Assembly (NCBI GenBank): GCA_963815125.1
Contig: CAWFFM010000010.1
Span: forward strand, 62,001 to 126,000
Direction: 5' to 3'
DNA: 64,000 bases
From: Actinocatenispora sp963815125
GTDB taxonomy: Bacteria; Actinomycetota; Actinomycetes; Mycobacteriales; Micromonosporaceae
Under the pieces are notes generated by a model. That model made no database searches, had not been told where the DNA came from, and saw only the letters and a list, made by a program, of their open reading frames with translations. Of the stretch, positions 24,165 to 33,182 are shown one piece after another. The number at the start of each line of letters is the position of its first letter. The stretch's first letter is position 1. A program made the position numbers and the translations under genes.

Positions 24165-25797
24165 TCAGTCAAGCAGGTCATCCGCCGTGCGGATCAGTTT
24201 CGCCAGGTCCCGCAGGTCCGCGTCCTCGGAGCCACGGGCGGCTGCGTCCACTGTGGAGGCGAGGCTGGCCAGCCGGACGTGGTCGGCGTACCGGCTGCCC
24301 AGCAGCACCTCGGCGAAATAGCCGGCCGCGTAGTCGACCCGTAGCCGCGGCGGGCCCGACGCCAGGGCCCCGGCGAGGTCGGCGACCGAGACCGTGTGCG
24401 CCGTCTCGGTGGCCCGGCCGTTGTCCGGATCGTGCCAGCGCACCCGCGCCTCGGCCACCCGACCGGCCGCACCCGGCGCCAGCCGTACCTCGTACAGGGC
24501 GGTCACGCTGTGCCCCGGTCCGATCCAACCACCGTCCACGGTGTCGTCGCGGAAGGCGTCGCTGGACAACCGCCGGTCGTCGAAACCGATCAGCCGGTAG
24601 CTGCGGACCTGGCGCGGATCGAACGTCACCTGTGCCTTGGCGTCCCGGGCCCGTACGTCCAGGTTCGCCGGCAGCTGGTCGACGAACACCCGGCGCGCCT
24701 CGCTCCGGTCCGCCACGTACACCGCCATGCCGTGCCCGTGATCGGCGAGCTGCTCCATCAGCGCGTCACCGTAGTCGCCACCGACCCCGACGCACAGCAG
24801 CGAGATGCCCTTGCCGGCCTGCTCCGAGACCTTGCCCAGGATCGTCTTCGCGCTGGTGTCACCCTGGTTGGCCAACCCGTCGGAGAGCAGCACCACCCGG
24901 TTCGTCGCGCCGTGCCGGTAACCCTGCCGGGCCACCCGGTACGCGGCCTGCACGCCCGAACCGAGATCCGTACCGCCGCTCGGCTCCAGCCGGTCGATGG
25001 CCCGGCCCAACGCACCGCGGTTGCGTACCGGTGTCAGCGGTTGCAGCACCCGGGGCTCGTCGCTGTAGGCGACCAGGGCCACCTCGTCGGCGTCCCGCAA
25101 CTGGCCGAGCATCGTGTGCAGAGCATCCTTGACCAGGTCCAGCTTTCCGCTGTCCGCCATCGATCCGGACACGTCGACCGCGATGGTCAGTGCCGCGTTC
25201 CGGCGCTCCGCGGGGGCCTCACCCCGGGTCTGCAGACCGATCCGGAGCAGCCGGGTGTCCGTACTGCCGGGCAGCCGCGCCCCGTCCGTACCGACCGTGA
25301 AACCCGCGCCCGCCGGCTGCGCATAGTCCTGCCGGAACGAGTTGACGAACTCCTCCGGGCGGATCGTGGTCCGGTCCGGCAACGCACCGGCGCGCAGTCG
25401 CTCACCGGTGAAGTGGTACGACGCGGTGTCCACGTCCAGCGCGAAGGTGCTCTTCGGTTGCCTCGCCGCAGACACCGGTCCCGGCTCGGTGGGTGCCGCT
25501 GTACTGCCCGTGGGCGCCGGCGCGGGTGCCCGGTCGCCGTCCCCGGGGCCCGGTCGCCGCCCCGGGTGCCTGCTTGCCGCGCGCAGGTGCCTGCGCCGGC
25601 GCCGGCCCGCTGTAGCCCCGCGGACCGTGCGCGTCGGTGGCGTGCGAACCGCCGGTGGAGCTGCATCCGGCGAGCACCACCAGCCCGGCGATGGTCGCCG
25701 ACACGGTACGGGCACTCCGTCCACGGCCCGTTCCACTGGCCGACCCGACGGTCCTGCGCCACCATGCGCCGGCCGGTCCTGTCTTTCTGCTCGTCAT
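24165..25797 (-). CDS. VWA-domain lipoprotein (YfbK/DUF3520 type) with an apparent frameshift
   Basis: The main part (24165 to about 25560) encodes a YfbK-like protein: an N-terminal domain (TFALDVDTASYHFTGERLRAG), a VWA domain with an intact MIDAS motif (DVSGSMADSGKLDLVKD, later SGGTDLGSG) and a C-terminal DUF3520-like region. Its own frame has no signal peptide and runs into Arg/Pro-rich nonsense upstream. One frame over, from ATG 25797, comes a perfect lipoprotein start (TVSATIAGLVVLAGC). Joining both needs a one-base shift within the C/G runs near 25545-25580. It is either a real frameshift mutation or a sequencing error. Confidence 0.75.
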
Positions 25798-26082
25798 CCG
25801 TCCGTTCTCCCTCAGCCGTGCGCGACCGGTGGCCAGCCTGGTCGCCCCATCCGATCCGCCAGCGGGGTACAGGACTGCGACGCCGCGGAGTGCCGTCCGG
25901 CTCCCGTCGTGGCCGATCCGTGGCCGGCCCGTGTCCTTCGTGACCTGCCGGCCGGGATCCTCGGGACGGCGGTGGATGTCGGTGCCGGGTCGTAGAATCC
26001 GCCTCATGTCGCAGGTTGCGTCGGCCACATCCCGCCCGTCCCGGCTGTCCCGACCGGTGCACCGGCACGGACCGGTGCGCTG

Positions 26083-27807
26083 ATGGCCCGCGCCAACGAC
26101 CAGGTCGCCGCGCTGCTCGGCGAGTACGCGGAACTGCTCGCGATGACCGGCGGCGACCGGTTCAAGGTCCGCTCGTACGAGAAGGCCGCCCGCGCCGTCG
26201 GCGGACACGGCGCCGATCTGTCCACACTGGATGAAGCCGGCGTACGGCAGATCCCCAACGTCGGCCGGTCCATCGCCGGCAAGGTGGTCGAGGCGCACGA
26301 CACCGGCACGTTCCGCCAGTTGGAGGAGCTGCGTGCGGAGATCCCGGCCGGCGTACTGGAACTGATGCGGATCCCCAACCTCGGTCCGGCCAAGGCCCTC
26401 ACCGTCTACCGCGAACTCGGTGTCAGCAGCACCGACGAACTGCTCGCCGCGATCGACGACGGCCGGCTACGGACCCTGAAGGGTTTCGGTGAGCGCACCG
26501 AGGAGGTGATCCGCGCCGGCATCGAACTGCTGCGCGGCGGCTCCGGCCGGATCCTCCTCGCCGCCGCGCTCGACCAGGCCGAATCCATCGTCGAACGGCT
26601 CGCGCCGCTCGCCCAGCGGTGCAGCTACGCCGGGTCGCTGCGTCGTGGCCGCGAGACCATCGGCGACATCGACATCCTCGCCGCCGCGGACGACTCCGAG
26701 CCGCTGATGTCCGCGCTGGTCGACCTGCCGGAGACCGCGTCGGTGCTCGTCCACGGCGACACCAAGACCTCCGTACGGACCCGCGCCGGACTGCAGGTCG
26801 ACCTCCGGGTCGTGCCGCTCGACCGGTGGGGCGCAGCATTGCAATATTTCACCGGATCCAAGGAGCACAACATACGGATCCGGGAAATGGCCGTGCACGC
26901 CAAGCTGAAGCTCTCCGAGTACGGGCTGTTCGACGCCGAGTCGGGTGAACTGCAGGCGGCCCGCACCGAGGAGGAGGTCTACCGGCGGCTCGGGCTCACC
27001 TGGGTCCCACCGACCCTCCGGGAGGACCGCGGTGAGGTCGCCGCGGCCCGCAGGAACGCCCTGCCCGACCTGGTCACCGTCGAGTCGCTGCGCGGTGACC
27101 TGCACACCCACACCGATCTCACCGACGGCGTGGGCAGCCTCGTCGAGATGCTCGACGCCGCCGCCGGGCGCGGCTACACCTACTACGCGGTCACCGACCA
27201 CGCCCCCGACCTGACCATGCAGCGGATGACCCTGGACAAAGCACTCGCCCAGCGCGCGGAACTCGCCGGGCTGCAGGACCGGTACCCGTCGATGCGGTTG
27301 CTGCACGGCACCGAACTCAACATCGCCCCCGACGGCTCGGTCGACTGGCCGGCGGACATACTGGCCGACTTCGACATCTGCGTGGCCAGCGTGCACAGCC
27401 ACTTCACGCTGTCCCGGGCCGAGCAGACCCGCCGGCTCATCCGCGCCTGTGAGAACCCGTACGTGCACGTGATCGGGCATCTGACCGGCCGGCTGATCGG
27501 CCGACGCGAACCGATCGACGTCGACCTGCCTGCGGTATTCGACGCGGCGGCCCGTACCGGCACCGCGCTGGAGGTCAACGGCGGGCCGGACCGGCTGGAC
27601 CTGCGCGACGAGCACATCGGCTGGGCACGCGAACGCGACGTACGTTTCGCGATCTCCTCGGACGCGCACGCCGTTCCGCAGCTCGACTTCGTCCGGTACG
27701 CCACCCTCACCGCGCAACGCGGCTGGCTCACCGCCGACCAGGTGATCAACACCTGGCCGTACGACCGGCTCCGCGACTTCCTGACCCGCCGCCCTGACAC
27801 CCGCTGA
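26083..27807 (+). CDS. polX: DNA polymerase/3'-5' exonuclease PolX
   Basis: This 574-residue repair enzyme joins a family-X polymerase to a C-terminal PHP phosphoesterase. The polymerase part has helix-hairpin-helix motifs (IPNVGRSIAGKVVE, IPNLGPAKALTVY, LKGFGERTEEVI) and the nucleotidyl-transfer motif GSLRRGRETIGDIDIL with its two Asp. The PHP domain (about 345-574) has DLHTHTDLTDG, VTDHAPDLTM, HGTELNI, SVHSHF and SSDAHAVPQL. The length is that of bacterial PolX. TAGAAT at 25993-25998 could be its -10 element. Confidence 0.95.
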   Translation: MARANDQVAALLGEYAELLAMTGGDRFKVRSYEKAARAVGGHGADLSTLDEAGVRQIPNVGRSIAGKVVEAHDTGTFRQLEELRAEIPAGVLELMRIPNLGPAKALTVYRELGVSSTDELLAAIDDGRLRTLKGFGERTEEVIRAGIELLRGGSGRILLAAALDQAESIVERLAPLAQRCSYAGSLRRGRETIGDIDILAAADDSEPLMSALVDLPETASVLVHGDTKTSVRTRAGLQVDLRVVPLDRWGAALQYFTGSKEHNIRIREMAVHAKLKLSEYGLFDAESGELQAARTEEEVYRRLGLTWVPPTLREDRGEVAAARRNALPDLVTVESLRGDLHTHTDLTDGVGSLVEMLDAAAGRGYTYYAVTDHAPDLTMQRMTLDKALAQRAELAGLQDRYPSMRLLHGTELNIAPDGSVDWPADILADFDICVASVHSHFTLSRAEQTRRLIRACENPYVHVIGHLTGRLIGRREPIDVDLPAVFDAAARTGTALEVNGGPDRLDLRDEHIGWARERDVRFAISSDAHAVPQLDFVRYATLTAQRGWLTADQVINTWPYDRLRDFLTRRPDTR

Positions 27808-28020
27808 CCCATACGGCCGCCCGGCCACACCGGCGCGCCGCACCGCCAACCACCCCGGCCCGGCATGATTCCGGCACCGGGCGGACCGGGTCACCCGGCG
27901 TTCCGGTGACGCTGCGAAGTCCCCACCGGGCACGCACCGACCCTGTGGGGACCAGTCGCGCCAAACCGGTCGGGCGAGCAGGTTCCTGGCATCCACCGCA
28001 CGCGTCACACAAGTTTCTCG

Positions 28021-28159
28021 TCATCCACAGCTGTTCACGACGAATCCGCAGTTCAGAGCACGTACCCCGGTTATCCCCAACCGTTATCCCCAGGCTGTGC
28101 ACAGGGCTGTGCACAAGCTCAGGGCGGTTATCCACAGGTTGTCCCCCGGTTTATCCACC
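28021..28159. other. DnaA-box-like cluster upstream of dnaB
   Basis: Within 140 bases there is one perfect TTATCCACA (28128-28136) and near matches TCATCCACA (28021), TTATCCCCA (28071 and 28084), TTATCCACC (28151) and, on the minus strand, TTGTGCACA (28109-28117). TGTGCACA also occurs twice 12 bases apart (28096 and 28108). This density is typical of replication origins or DnaA-controlled regions. dnaA, dnaN and rpmH are not in the window, so it may be a secondary DnaA-binding region controlling dnaB or titrating DnaA. The rest of the 27808-28281 gap holds nothing else that I recognise. Confidence 0.65.
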
Positions 28160-28281
28160 GGTGGATTTTGCTGGCAGGCCGTGACCTTCCTATCGTCAGG
28201 TAGCTTGCCCCGCGCGTCGGTCCGGGAAGTGTCGGTCAGGTGTGATTCCCTGCCGAGGGGTCGCATCATCAGGGGGGCTGA

Positions 28282-30276
28282 ATGTCGATCTCGGAAGAGG
28301 TCCATCCGCCGGGTGGCTCACCGGACCGCTCCGGTGAGCCACCGGCGCAGAACGGGCCGTCGGACACGCGCCCCCGGCCACCCCGGCAGCAGGCCGGCGA
28401 CTTCGAACGCACCCCGCCGCAGGACGTCGCGGCCGAACAGTGCGTGCTCGGCGGCATGCTGCTGAGCAAGGACGCCATCGCCGATGTGGTCGAGATCCTT
28501 CGAACCAACGACTTCTACCAGCCCAAACACGGCATCGTCTTCGACGCGATCCTGGACCTCTACGGCCGCGGTGAGCCTGCCGACCTGATCACCGTGGCGT
28601 CCGCGCTGGTCGACTCAGGCGACCACAACCGGGTCGGCGGCGCGACCTACCTGCACACCCTGATCGCCAGCGTGCCCACCGCCGCCAACGCTGCGTACTA
28701 CGCCCGCATCGTCGCCGACCGGGCGGTACTGCGCCGGTTGATCGAGGCGGGCACCCGGGTCACCCAGCTCGGCTACGGGGCGGCCGCAGGCGGCGGTCGC
28801 GACATCGACGATGTCGTGGACATGGCCCAGCAGGCCGTGTACGACGTCACCGAACGCCGGGTCAGCGAGGACTTCGCCGCGCTGAACGAACTGCTGCAAC
28901 CCACCCTTGACGAGATCGAGGCGATCGGCGCCAACGGCGGCGTGATGACCGGCGTACCGACCGGTTTCGCCGACCTCGACCGTCTCCTCAACGGCCTGCA
29001 CCCCGGCCAGTTGATCATCGTTGCCGGACGCCCCGGCCTGGGCAAGGCGCTGGCACTCGACACGCCGCTGCCGACACCCACCGGTTGGACCACGATGGGC
29101 GAGGTACGACCCGGCGACCAGCTGATCGGCGCCGACGGGGCACCGACCCGCGTCGTCGCCGCCACCGACGTGATGCACGACCGGCCCTGCTACGAGGTCG
29201 AATTCTCGGACGGCGCCGTCATCGTCGCCGACGCCCAGCACCAGTGGCGTACCACCGGACCACCGCGAGCCAGGATCGCCGCCCTGGTCGGCGCCGCCGG
29301 GCCGACCTGCGACCCGGGCCGACCCGCGACCTGGACGGGCACCGTCGGTCAGGCCGTCGCCGACCCGGGCACCGGGACAGGTTCTGTGGTCACGACCGAG
29401 CAGATCGCGGCGACCCTGCGCGACCCGGACGGGCGGCCGAACCACGCGGTGCAGGGCTGCGGACCGCTACGCGCCGGGACGCGACACATCGTCGACGTAC
29501 GTCCGGTGGCCAGCGTGCCGGTGCGCTGCGTCCAGGTGGACAGCATCGACCACATGTACCTGGCCGGCGAGTCCATGATCCCGACCCACAACTCGACGGT
29601 CGCGATGGACTTCGCCCGGTCCTGCTCGATCCGCAACTCGATGTCCAGCGTCATCTTCAGCCTGGAGATGAGCAAGGTCGAGATCGTGATGCGGCTGCTG
29701 TCCGCCGAGGCGCGGGTACCGCTGCACACCCTGCGTTCCGGTCAGCTGTCCGACGACGACTGGACGAAGCTGGCCCGCCGGATGGGTGAGATCTCCGAGG
29801 CGCCACTGTTCTGCGACGACACCCCGAACATGAACCTGATGGAGATCAGGGCCAAGGCCCGGCGGCTCAAGCAGCGGCACGACATCAAGCTCATCGTGGT
29901 GGACTATCTGCAGCTGATGAGCGGGCCGAAGCGGGTGGAGAGCCGGCAGCAGGAGGTCGCCGAACTGTCCCGGGGTCTGAAGCTGCTGGCCAAGGAGGTC
30001 GACTGCCCGTTGATCGCGGTCAGTCAGCTCAACCGTGGCCCCGAACAACGTACCGACAAACGCCCCCAACTGTCCGACTTGCGCGAATCTGGATCGATCG
30101 AGCAAGATGCGGATGTTGTCCTACTTCTGCATCGCGAGGACTACTACGACAAGGAGTCGCCGCGCGCCGGCGAGGCCGACTTCATCGTCGCCAAACACCG
30201 GAACGGGCCCACCGACACCATCACCGTGGCAGCCCAGCTGCACCTGTCCCGGTTCGTCGACATGGCCATCAGCTGA
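28282..30276 (+). CDS. dnaB: Replicative DNA helicase DnaB with an in-frame mini-intein
   Basis: This 664-residue precursor is the hexameric replicative helicase interrupted by an intein. The N-terminal primase-interacting domain is at about 45-190 (DVAAEQCVLGGMLLSKDAI). The RecA-like domain has its Walker A motif split as GRPGLGK (249-255) and STVAMDFA (438 on). Walker B lies in LIVVDYLQLM, with the family motifs ESRQQEVAELSRGLK and SQLNRGPEQR. Removing residues 256-437 leaves 482 residues, a normal DnaB size. Helicase activity should depend on splicing because the insertion breaks the ATP-binding loop. It lies alone, downstream of a DnaA-box-like cluster. Confidence 0.97.
   Translation: MSISEEVHPPGGSPDRSGEPPAQNGPSDTRPRPPRQQAGDFERTPPQDVAAEQCVLGGMLLSKDAIADVVEILRTNDFYQPKHGIVFDAILDLYGRGEPADLITVASALVDSGDHNRVGGATYLHTLIASVPTAANAAYYARIVADRAVLRRLIEAGTRVTQLGYGAAAGGGRDIDDVVDMAQQAVYDVTERRVSEDFAALNELLQPTLDEIEAIGANGGVMTGVPTGFADLDRLLNGLHPGQLIIVAGRPGLGKALALDTPLPTPTGWTTMGEVRPGDQLIGADGAPTRVVAATDVMHDRPCYEVEFSDGAVIVADAQHQWRTTGPPRARIAALVGAAGPTCDPGRPATWTGTVGQAVADPGTGTGSVVTTEQIAATLRDPDGRPNHAVQGCGPLRAGTRHIVDVRPVASVPVRCVQVDSIDHMYLAGESMIPTHNSTVAMDFARSCSIRNSMSSVIFSLEMSKVEIVMRLLSAEARVPLHTLRSGQLSDDDWTKLARRMGEISEAPLFCDDTPNMNLMEIRAKARRLKQRHDIKLIVVDYLQLMSGPKRVESRQQEVAELSRGLKLLAKEVDCPLIAVSQLNRGPEQRTDKRPQLSDLRESGSIEQDADVVLLLHREDYYDKESPRAGEADFIVAKHRNGPTDTITVAAQLHLSRFVDMAIS
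29047..29592 (+). other. Class-3-like mini-intein in dnaB
   Basis: The intein covers DnaB residues 256-437 (182 residues) between Lys255 and Ser438 of Walker A. It begins with Ala instead of Cys/Ser (ALALDTPLPTPTGWTTMGEV), has block B ADAQHQWRTT with Trp322, block F VRCVQVDSIDHMYLA with Cys416 and block G IPTHN with Thr435, His436 and Asn437. The missing first nucleophile plus Trp, block-F Cys and block-G Thr is the signature of class 3 inteins, where the block-F Cys starts splicing. No homing endonuclease domain is present. Confidence 0.9.
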
Positions 30277-30337
30277 CGGACGGCGCCACCGCCTCAGCCC
30301 GGCCGCACCACGCGGGACCGGCGCACCGGCGCTGCAT

Positions 30338-31036
30338 TCAGGCGGGCTGGTCCGGCGCCGGCCCGGTCAGTGCCTCCCGCAGCCAGTCCTCGACCCCGGC
30401 GATGTGTACGGTCGCCCACGCCCGGGCCGCCTCGGCCCGCCGGCCGCGGATCGCCTGGAAGATCGCGGTGTGCTGCTCGCGGGTCCGGGCGACCGCGCCC
30501 TCCTGGGTCAGCCCGCGCCAGACCCGGGCCCGTACGGTCGGCGCGGACAGGCTCTCCAGCAGGCTGGCCAGTGCCGGGTTACCCGCGCCCTGCGCGATCT
30601 CCCGATGGAACCGCAGGTCGTTCGCGACCAGTTCGTCGATACTCGGATCCGCGGGCAGGTCCGCGAGGATGCCGGCCAGCCGCCCGATCGCCGCCTCCGA
30701 CATCCGCCGGGCGGCGAGTTCCGTCGCGGCGGGCTCCAGGATCTGGCGTACCTCCAGGAAGTGCAGCACGCTGTCGTCCCGGTGGAAGTCGAGTACGAAG
30801 GTCATCGACTCCAGGAGCAGTTGCGGTTCCAGGCTGGTCACGTAGGTGCCGTCACCCTGACGTACGTCCAGCACGTGGATCAGGGCGAGCGCGCGTACCG
30901 CCTCGCGCAGCGAGTTGCGGGACAGCCCGAGCCGCTCCGCCAGGTCGGACTCCTTGGGCAGCCGGTCGCCCGGGCGCAGCTCACCGGAAATGATCATGTT
31001 CTTGATCCGGTCGATCGCCTCGTCGGTCAGAGCCAT
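30338..31036 (-). CDS. FadR-type GntR regulator
   Basis: This 232-residue regulator has an N-terminal GntR winged helix (LRPGDRLPKESDLAERLGLSRNSLREAVRAL in residues 20-52) and a C-terminal all-helical FCD ligand domain with the metal-binding pattern DLRFHREIAQ and EQHTAIFQAI. ATG at 31036 has GGAGG eight bases upstream. Two direct copies of TCCTCCACGTGGCA lie just upstream and could be its own operators. The target pathway, usually carboxylic acid metabolism, is not visible. Confidence 0.88.
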   Translation of the reverse strand: MALTDEAIDRIKNMIISGELRPGDRLPKESDLAERLGLSRNSLREAVRALALIHVLDVRQGDGTYVTSLEPQLLLESMTFVLDFHRDDSVLHFLEVRQILEPAATELAARRMSEAAIGRLAGILADLPADPSIDELVANDLRFHREIAQGAGNPALASLLESLSAPTVRARVWRGLTQEGAVARTREQHTAIFQAIRGRRAEAARAWATVHIAGVEDWLREALTGPAPDQPA

Positions 31037-31041
31037 CCGGA

Positions 31042-31080
31042 TCCTCCACGTGGCAACGCCATCCAGTCCTCCACGTGGCA
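31042..31080. promoter_or_regulatory. Paired direct repeats upstream of the GntR gene
   Basis: TCCTCCACGTGGCA occurs at 31042-31055 and again at 31067-31080, 25 bases apart, each containing the palindrome CCACGTGG. The first copy includes the Shine-Dalgarno site of the GntR gene. Autoregulation by the GntR protein is the simplest reading. Confidence 0.5.
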
Positions 31081-31115
31081 TGCGGGCCGCGTGCCGACCA
31101 GGCAACCGTAACCGG

Positions 31116-31784
31116 TCAGCTCAACAGGCCGCGTACCTCGGCGTCCGAGACCTGCCGGAAGTCCTGGTAGAACTGCCCCACCGCGGCGAACTCGCGTGGC
31201 ACCAGCGGGCAGACCACCTCGTCGGCGACCTTACCCAGACGGTGCACGGCGTCCGGATGGCCGACCGGCACGCCGAGTACCACCCGGCAGGCGTTGCGCC
31301 GCCGGGCGACCTCCACCGCGGCGAGCGCGGTCGCCCCGGTCGCCAGGCCGTCGTCGATCAGGATGGCGACCCGACCGGTCAGATCGGTACTGGTGGCGTC
31401 CGGCCGGTACGCGCGGTCCTGCCGGTCCAGTTCGGTCTGTTCGGCACTGAGCACCGCGGACATGTCGGCCCGTTCGAGCCGCTCGGCCAGGTCGCTACGG
31501 ACCACCACGCCGTCCGGGCCGACCGCACCGAAGGCCACCTCCGGCGCCCACGGCACGCCGAGCTTGCGGACCACCAGTACGTCCAGCGGGGCGCAGAGCC
31601 GGCCGGCGACCTCGGCGGCGACCGGGACACCACCGCGGGCCAGGCCCAGTACGGTGACGTCGGTACGCCCGGCGTACCAGCCGAGCCGGGCTGCGAGCGC
31701 CGCACCGGCCTCCCGGCGGTCCCGGTACGAGCCAAGGACCGAACCGTGTGGTTCATCCTTTCCAGAACCCGATCGCCCGCGCAT
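31116..31784 (-). CDS. Phosphoribosyltransferase-family protein
   Basis: This 222-residue protein has the type I phosphoribosyltransferase fold. The N-terminal strand-loop is VLGLARGGVPVAAEVAGRL, followed by LDVLVVRKLGVPWAPEVAFGAV, and the PRPP-binding loop is VAILIDDGLATGATALAAVEVARRR. These match the stand-alone predicted phosphoribosyltransferases often fused to dienelactone hydrolase domains in other bacteria, which are not here. The base substrate is unknown. It starts 10 bases after the membrane protein gene, so the two are probably one operon. Confidence 0.85.
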   Translation of the reverse strand: MRGRSGSGKDEPHGSVLGSYRDRREAGAALAARLGWYAGRTDVTVLGLARGGVPVAAEVAGRLCAPLDVLVVRKLGVPWAPEVAFGAVGPDGVVVRSDLAERLERADMSAVLSAEQTELDRQDRAYRPDATSTDLTGRVAILIDDGLATGATALAAVEVARRRNACRVVLGVPVGHPDAVHRLGKVADEVVCPLVPREFAAVGQFYQDFRQVSDAEVRGLLS

Positions 31785-31794
31785 TCTTCCTGTT

Positions 31795-33156
31795 CTACGC
31801 CTGTTGCTGGGAGGCCGCGACCTGAAGCGGCAGCATTCCCGTGGCCCGGACCGGATCCGGGTCGCGCACCGGTACGGTCAGCGCCACCGACCAGACCGCG
31901 TAGGCCGCCGGGTAGAGCAGGTAACCGAACCGGGTGGCCGGCGCCAACAGGATGGCCAGCACCATCGCCGTCGCGGCGCGGCGCGCACCGGCACCCGCGT
32001 CGGCCGGTGGCCGGGCGAGCAGGTGCGCCACGAACACCAGCCCGGCGATCACCAGCAGGGCGGCGGCCACGGCACCGCCGTGCGGTACGAGCGCGGCGAC
32101 CAGGTGGCCGGGGAAGTTGCTCGCCGCCGGACTGTTCGCCAGGCCGCGCCCGAGCGGGTAGCGGACCAGGTTCTCCAGTACCCCGTCCGGATCACGCAGC
32201 GCGATGGGCAGCAGCGTGACCACGGGTATCCCCACGGCCGGTACGGCGTACCGGGCCAGCGCGGTGCGGCCGGCGCGGGCCACGGCGATCACCGCCAGGA
32301 TGACCAGTACCGGCCAGGCGAACAGCTTCATCGCGGCGGCGGCACCGATGACCAGACCCGCGACCAGCCACCACCGCGATCCGGAACCGTCCGGCTGGGA
32401 CAGTGCCCGGGTGCCGGCCGCCATCGCGAGCAGGGCCAGCGCCAGTACCGGGAGGTCGTCCCCGCCGGTGGCCAGGGTCAGGGCACAGACCGGCAGGACG
32501 GTGACGGCCTGCGCGGCGCGGACCAGTGCGGTACCGGTGGCGGCGCGGCGCAGCAGCCACAGCGCGCCGATCAACGCGACGGCGGTGACCAGCGCGAACC
32601 AGACCCGGGCGTCGGTCCACCAGGCGGCGCCGGCGTACCGGCGGGGCAGCCCGAACACCGCGATCCCCGGGTTGTACGGCACGTACGCCAGGTAGCCGAG
32701 GGTCGGTAGCGCCTGCACGATGCCGTCGTGACCCAGGTACGGGCTGCCCGTGTCGACCAGCCGTCGGCCCGCCTCCTCGACCACCCACACCTCGTCCTGC
32801 GCCCGGCCGCTCGCCCCACCGGCCCGCTGTGCGGCCTCCACCACCAGCGGTACCAGCGTGGTCGCCAGCCAACCGACGAGCACCACGACCATCCGCACCG
32901 CCGGTCGGGCGATCCCGCGCCGTACTCCGGTCCGTACCGCGGTCCATTGCGCCAGTGCGACCAGGAGGAGGGCGGCGTACCCGATGGCGGCGATGCCGCC
33001 CCAGGCTCGGTGCGCCGGAAGCGTCGAGCTGACCGCGGTGAACGCGGCGAAGGCCGCGCCGGCCGCGTACAGCCCGACGTCGGCCGCCGTCCCCCGGCCA
33101 CTGCGGTGCGCCCGCCGCAGCACCGGCACGGTCCGCCCGCTCCGCCCACCCAGCAT
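31795..33156 (-). CDS. Polytopic membrane protein, GT87/DUF2029-like glycosyltransferase
   Basis: This 453-residue protein has about ten to twelve predicted membrane helices. The loop after the third helix contains EVWVVEEAGRRLVDTGSPY and YLAYVPYNPGIAVFGLP, similar to the first extracytoplasmic loop of GT87-type polyprenol-phosphate-mannose-dependent mannosyltransferases. The later MKLFAWPVLVILA segment also fits that group. Such enzymes act on the outer face of the membrane in glycolipid or glycan assembly. It ends 10 bases before the phosphoribosyltransferase gene. Confidence 0.7.
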   Translation of the reverse strand: MLGGRSGRTVPVLRRAHRSGRGTAADVGLYAAGAAFAAFTAVSSTLPAHRAWGGIAAIGYAALLLVALAQWTAVRTGVRRGIARPAVRMVVVLVGWLATTLVPLVVEAAQRAGGASGRAQDEVWVVEEAGRRLVDTGSPYLGHDGIVQALPTLGYLAYVPYNPGIAVFGLPRRYAGAAWWTDARVWFALVTAVALIGALWLLRRAATGTALVRAAQAVTVLPVCALTLATGGDDLPVLALALLAMAAGTRALSQPDGSGSRWWLVAGLVIGAAAAMKLFAWPVLVILAVIAVARAGRTALARYAVPAVGIPVVTLLPIALRDPDGVLENLVRYPLGRGLANSPAASNFPGHLVAALVPHGGAVAAALLVIAGLVFVAHLLARPPADAGAGARRAATAMVLAILLAPATRFGYLLYPAAYAVWSVALTVPVRDPDPVRATGMLPLQVAASQQQA

Positions 33157-33182
33157 CGGCCCAGTCTAGAAATCCGCTCCCA

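Noticed and set aside
28021..28159. Calling the DnaA-box cluster oriC
   Set aside because: dnaA, dnaN, recF and rpmH are absent from the window and the known actinobacterial oriC lies between dnaA and dnaN.
31045..31078. CCACGTGG as parS-like sites
   Set aside because: They lack the TTTCACGTGAAA flanks of parS and sit at the GntR start as direct repeats.
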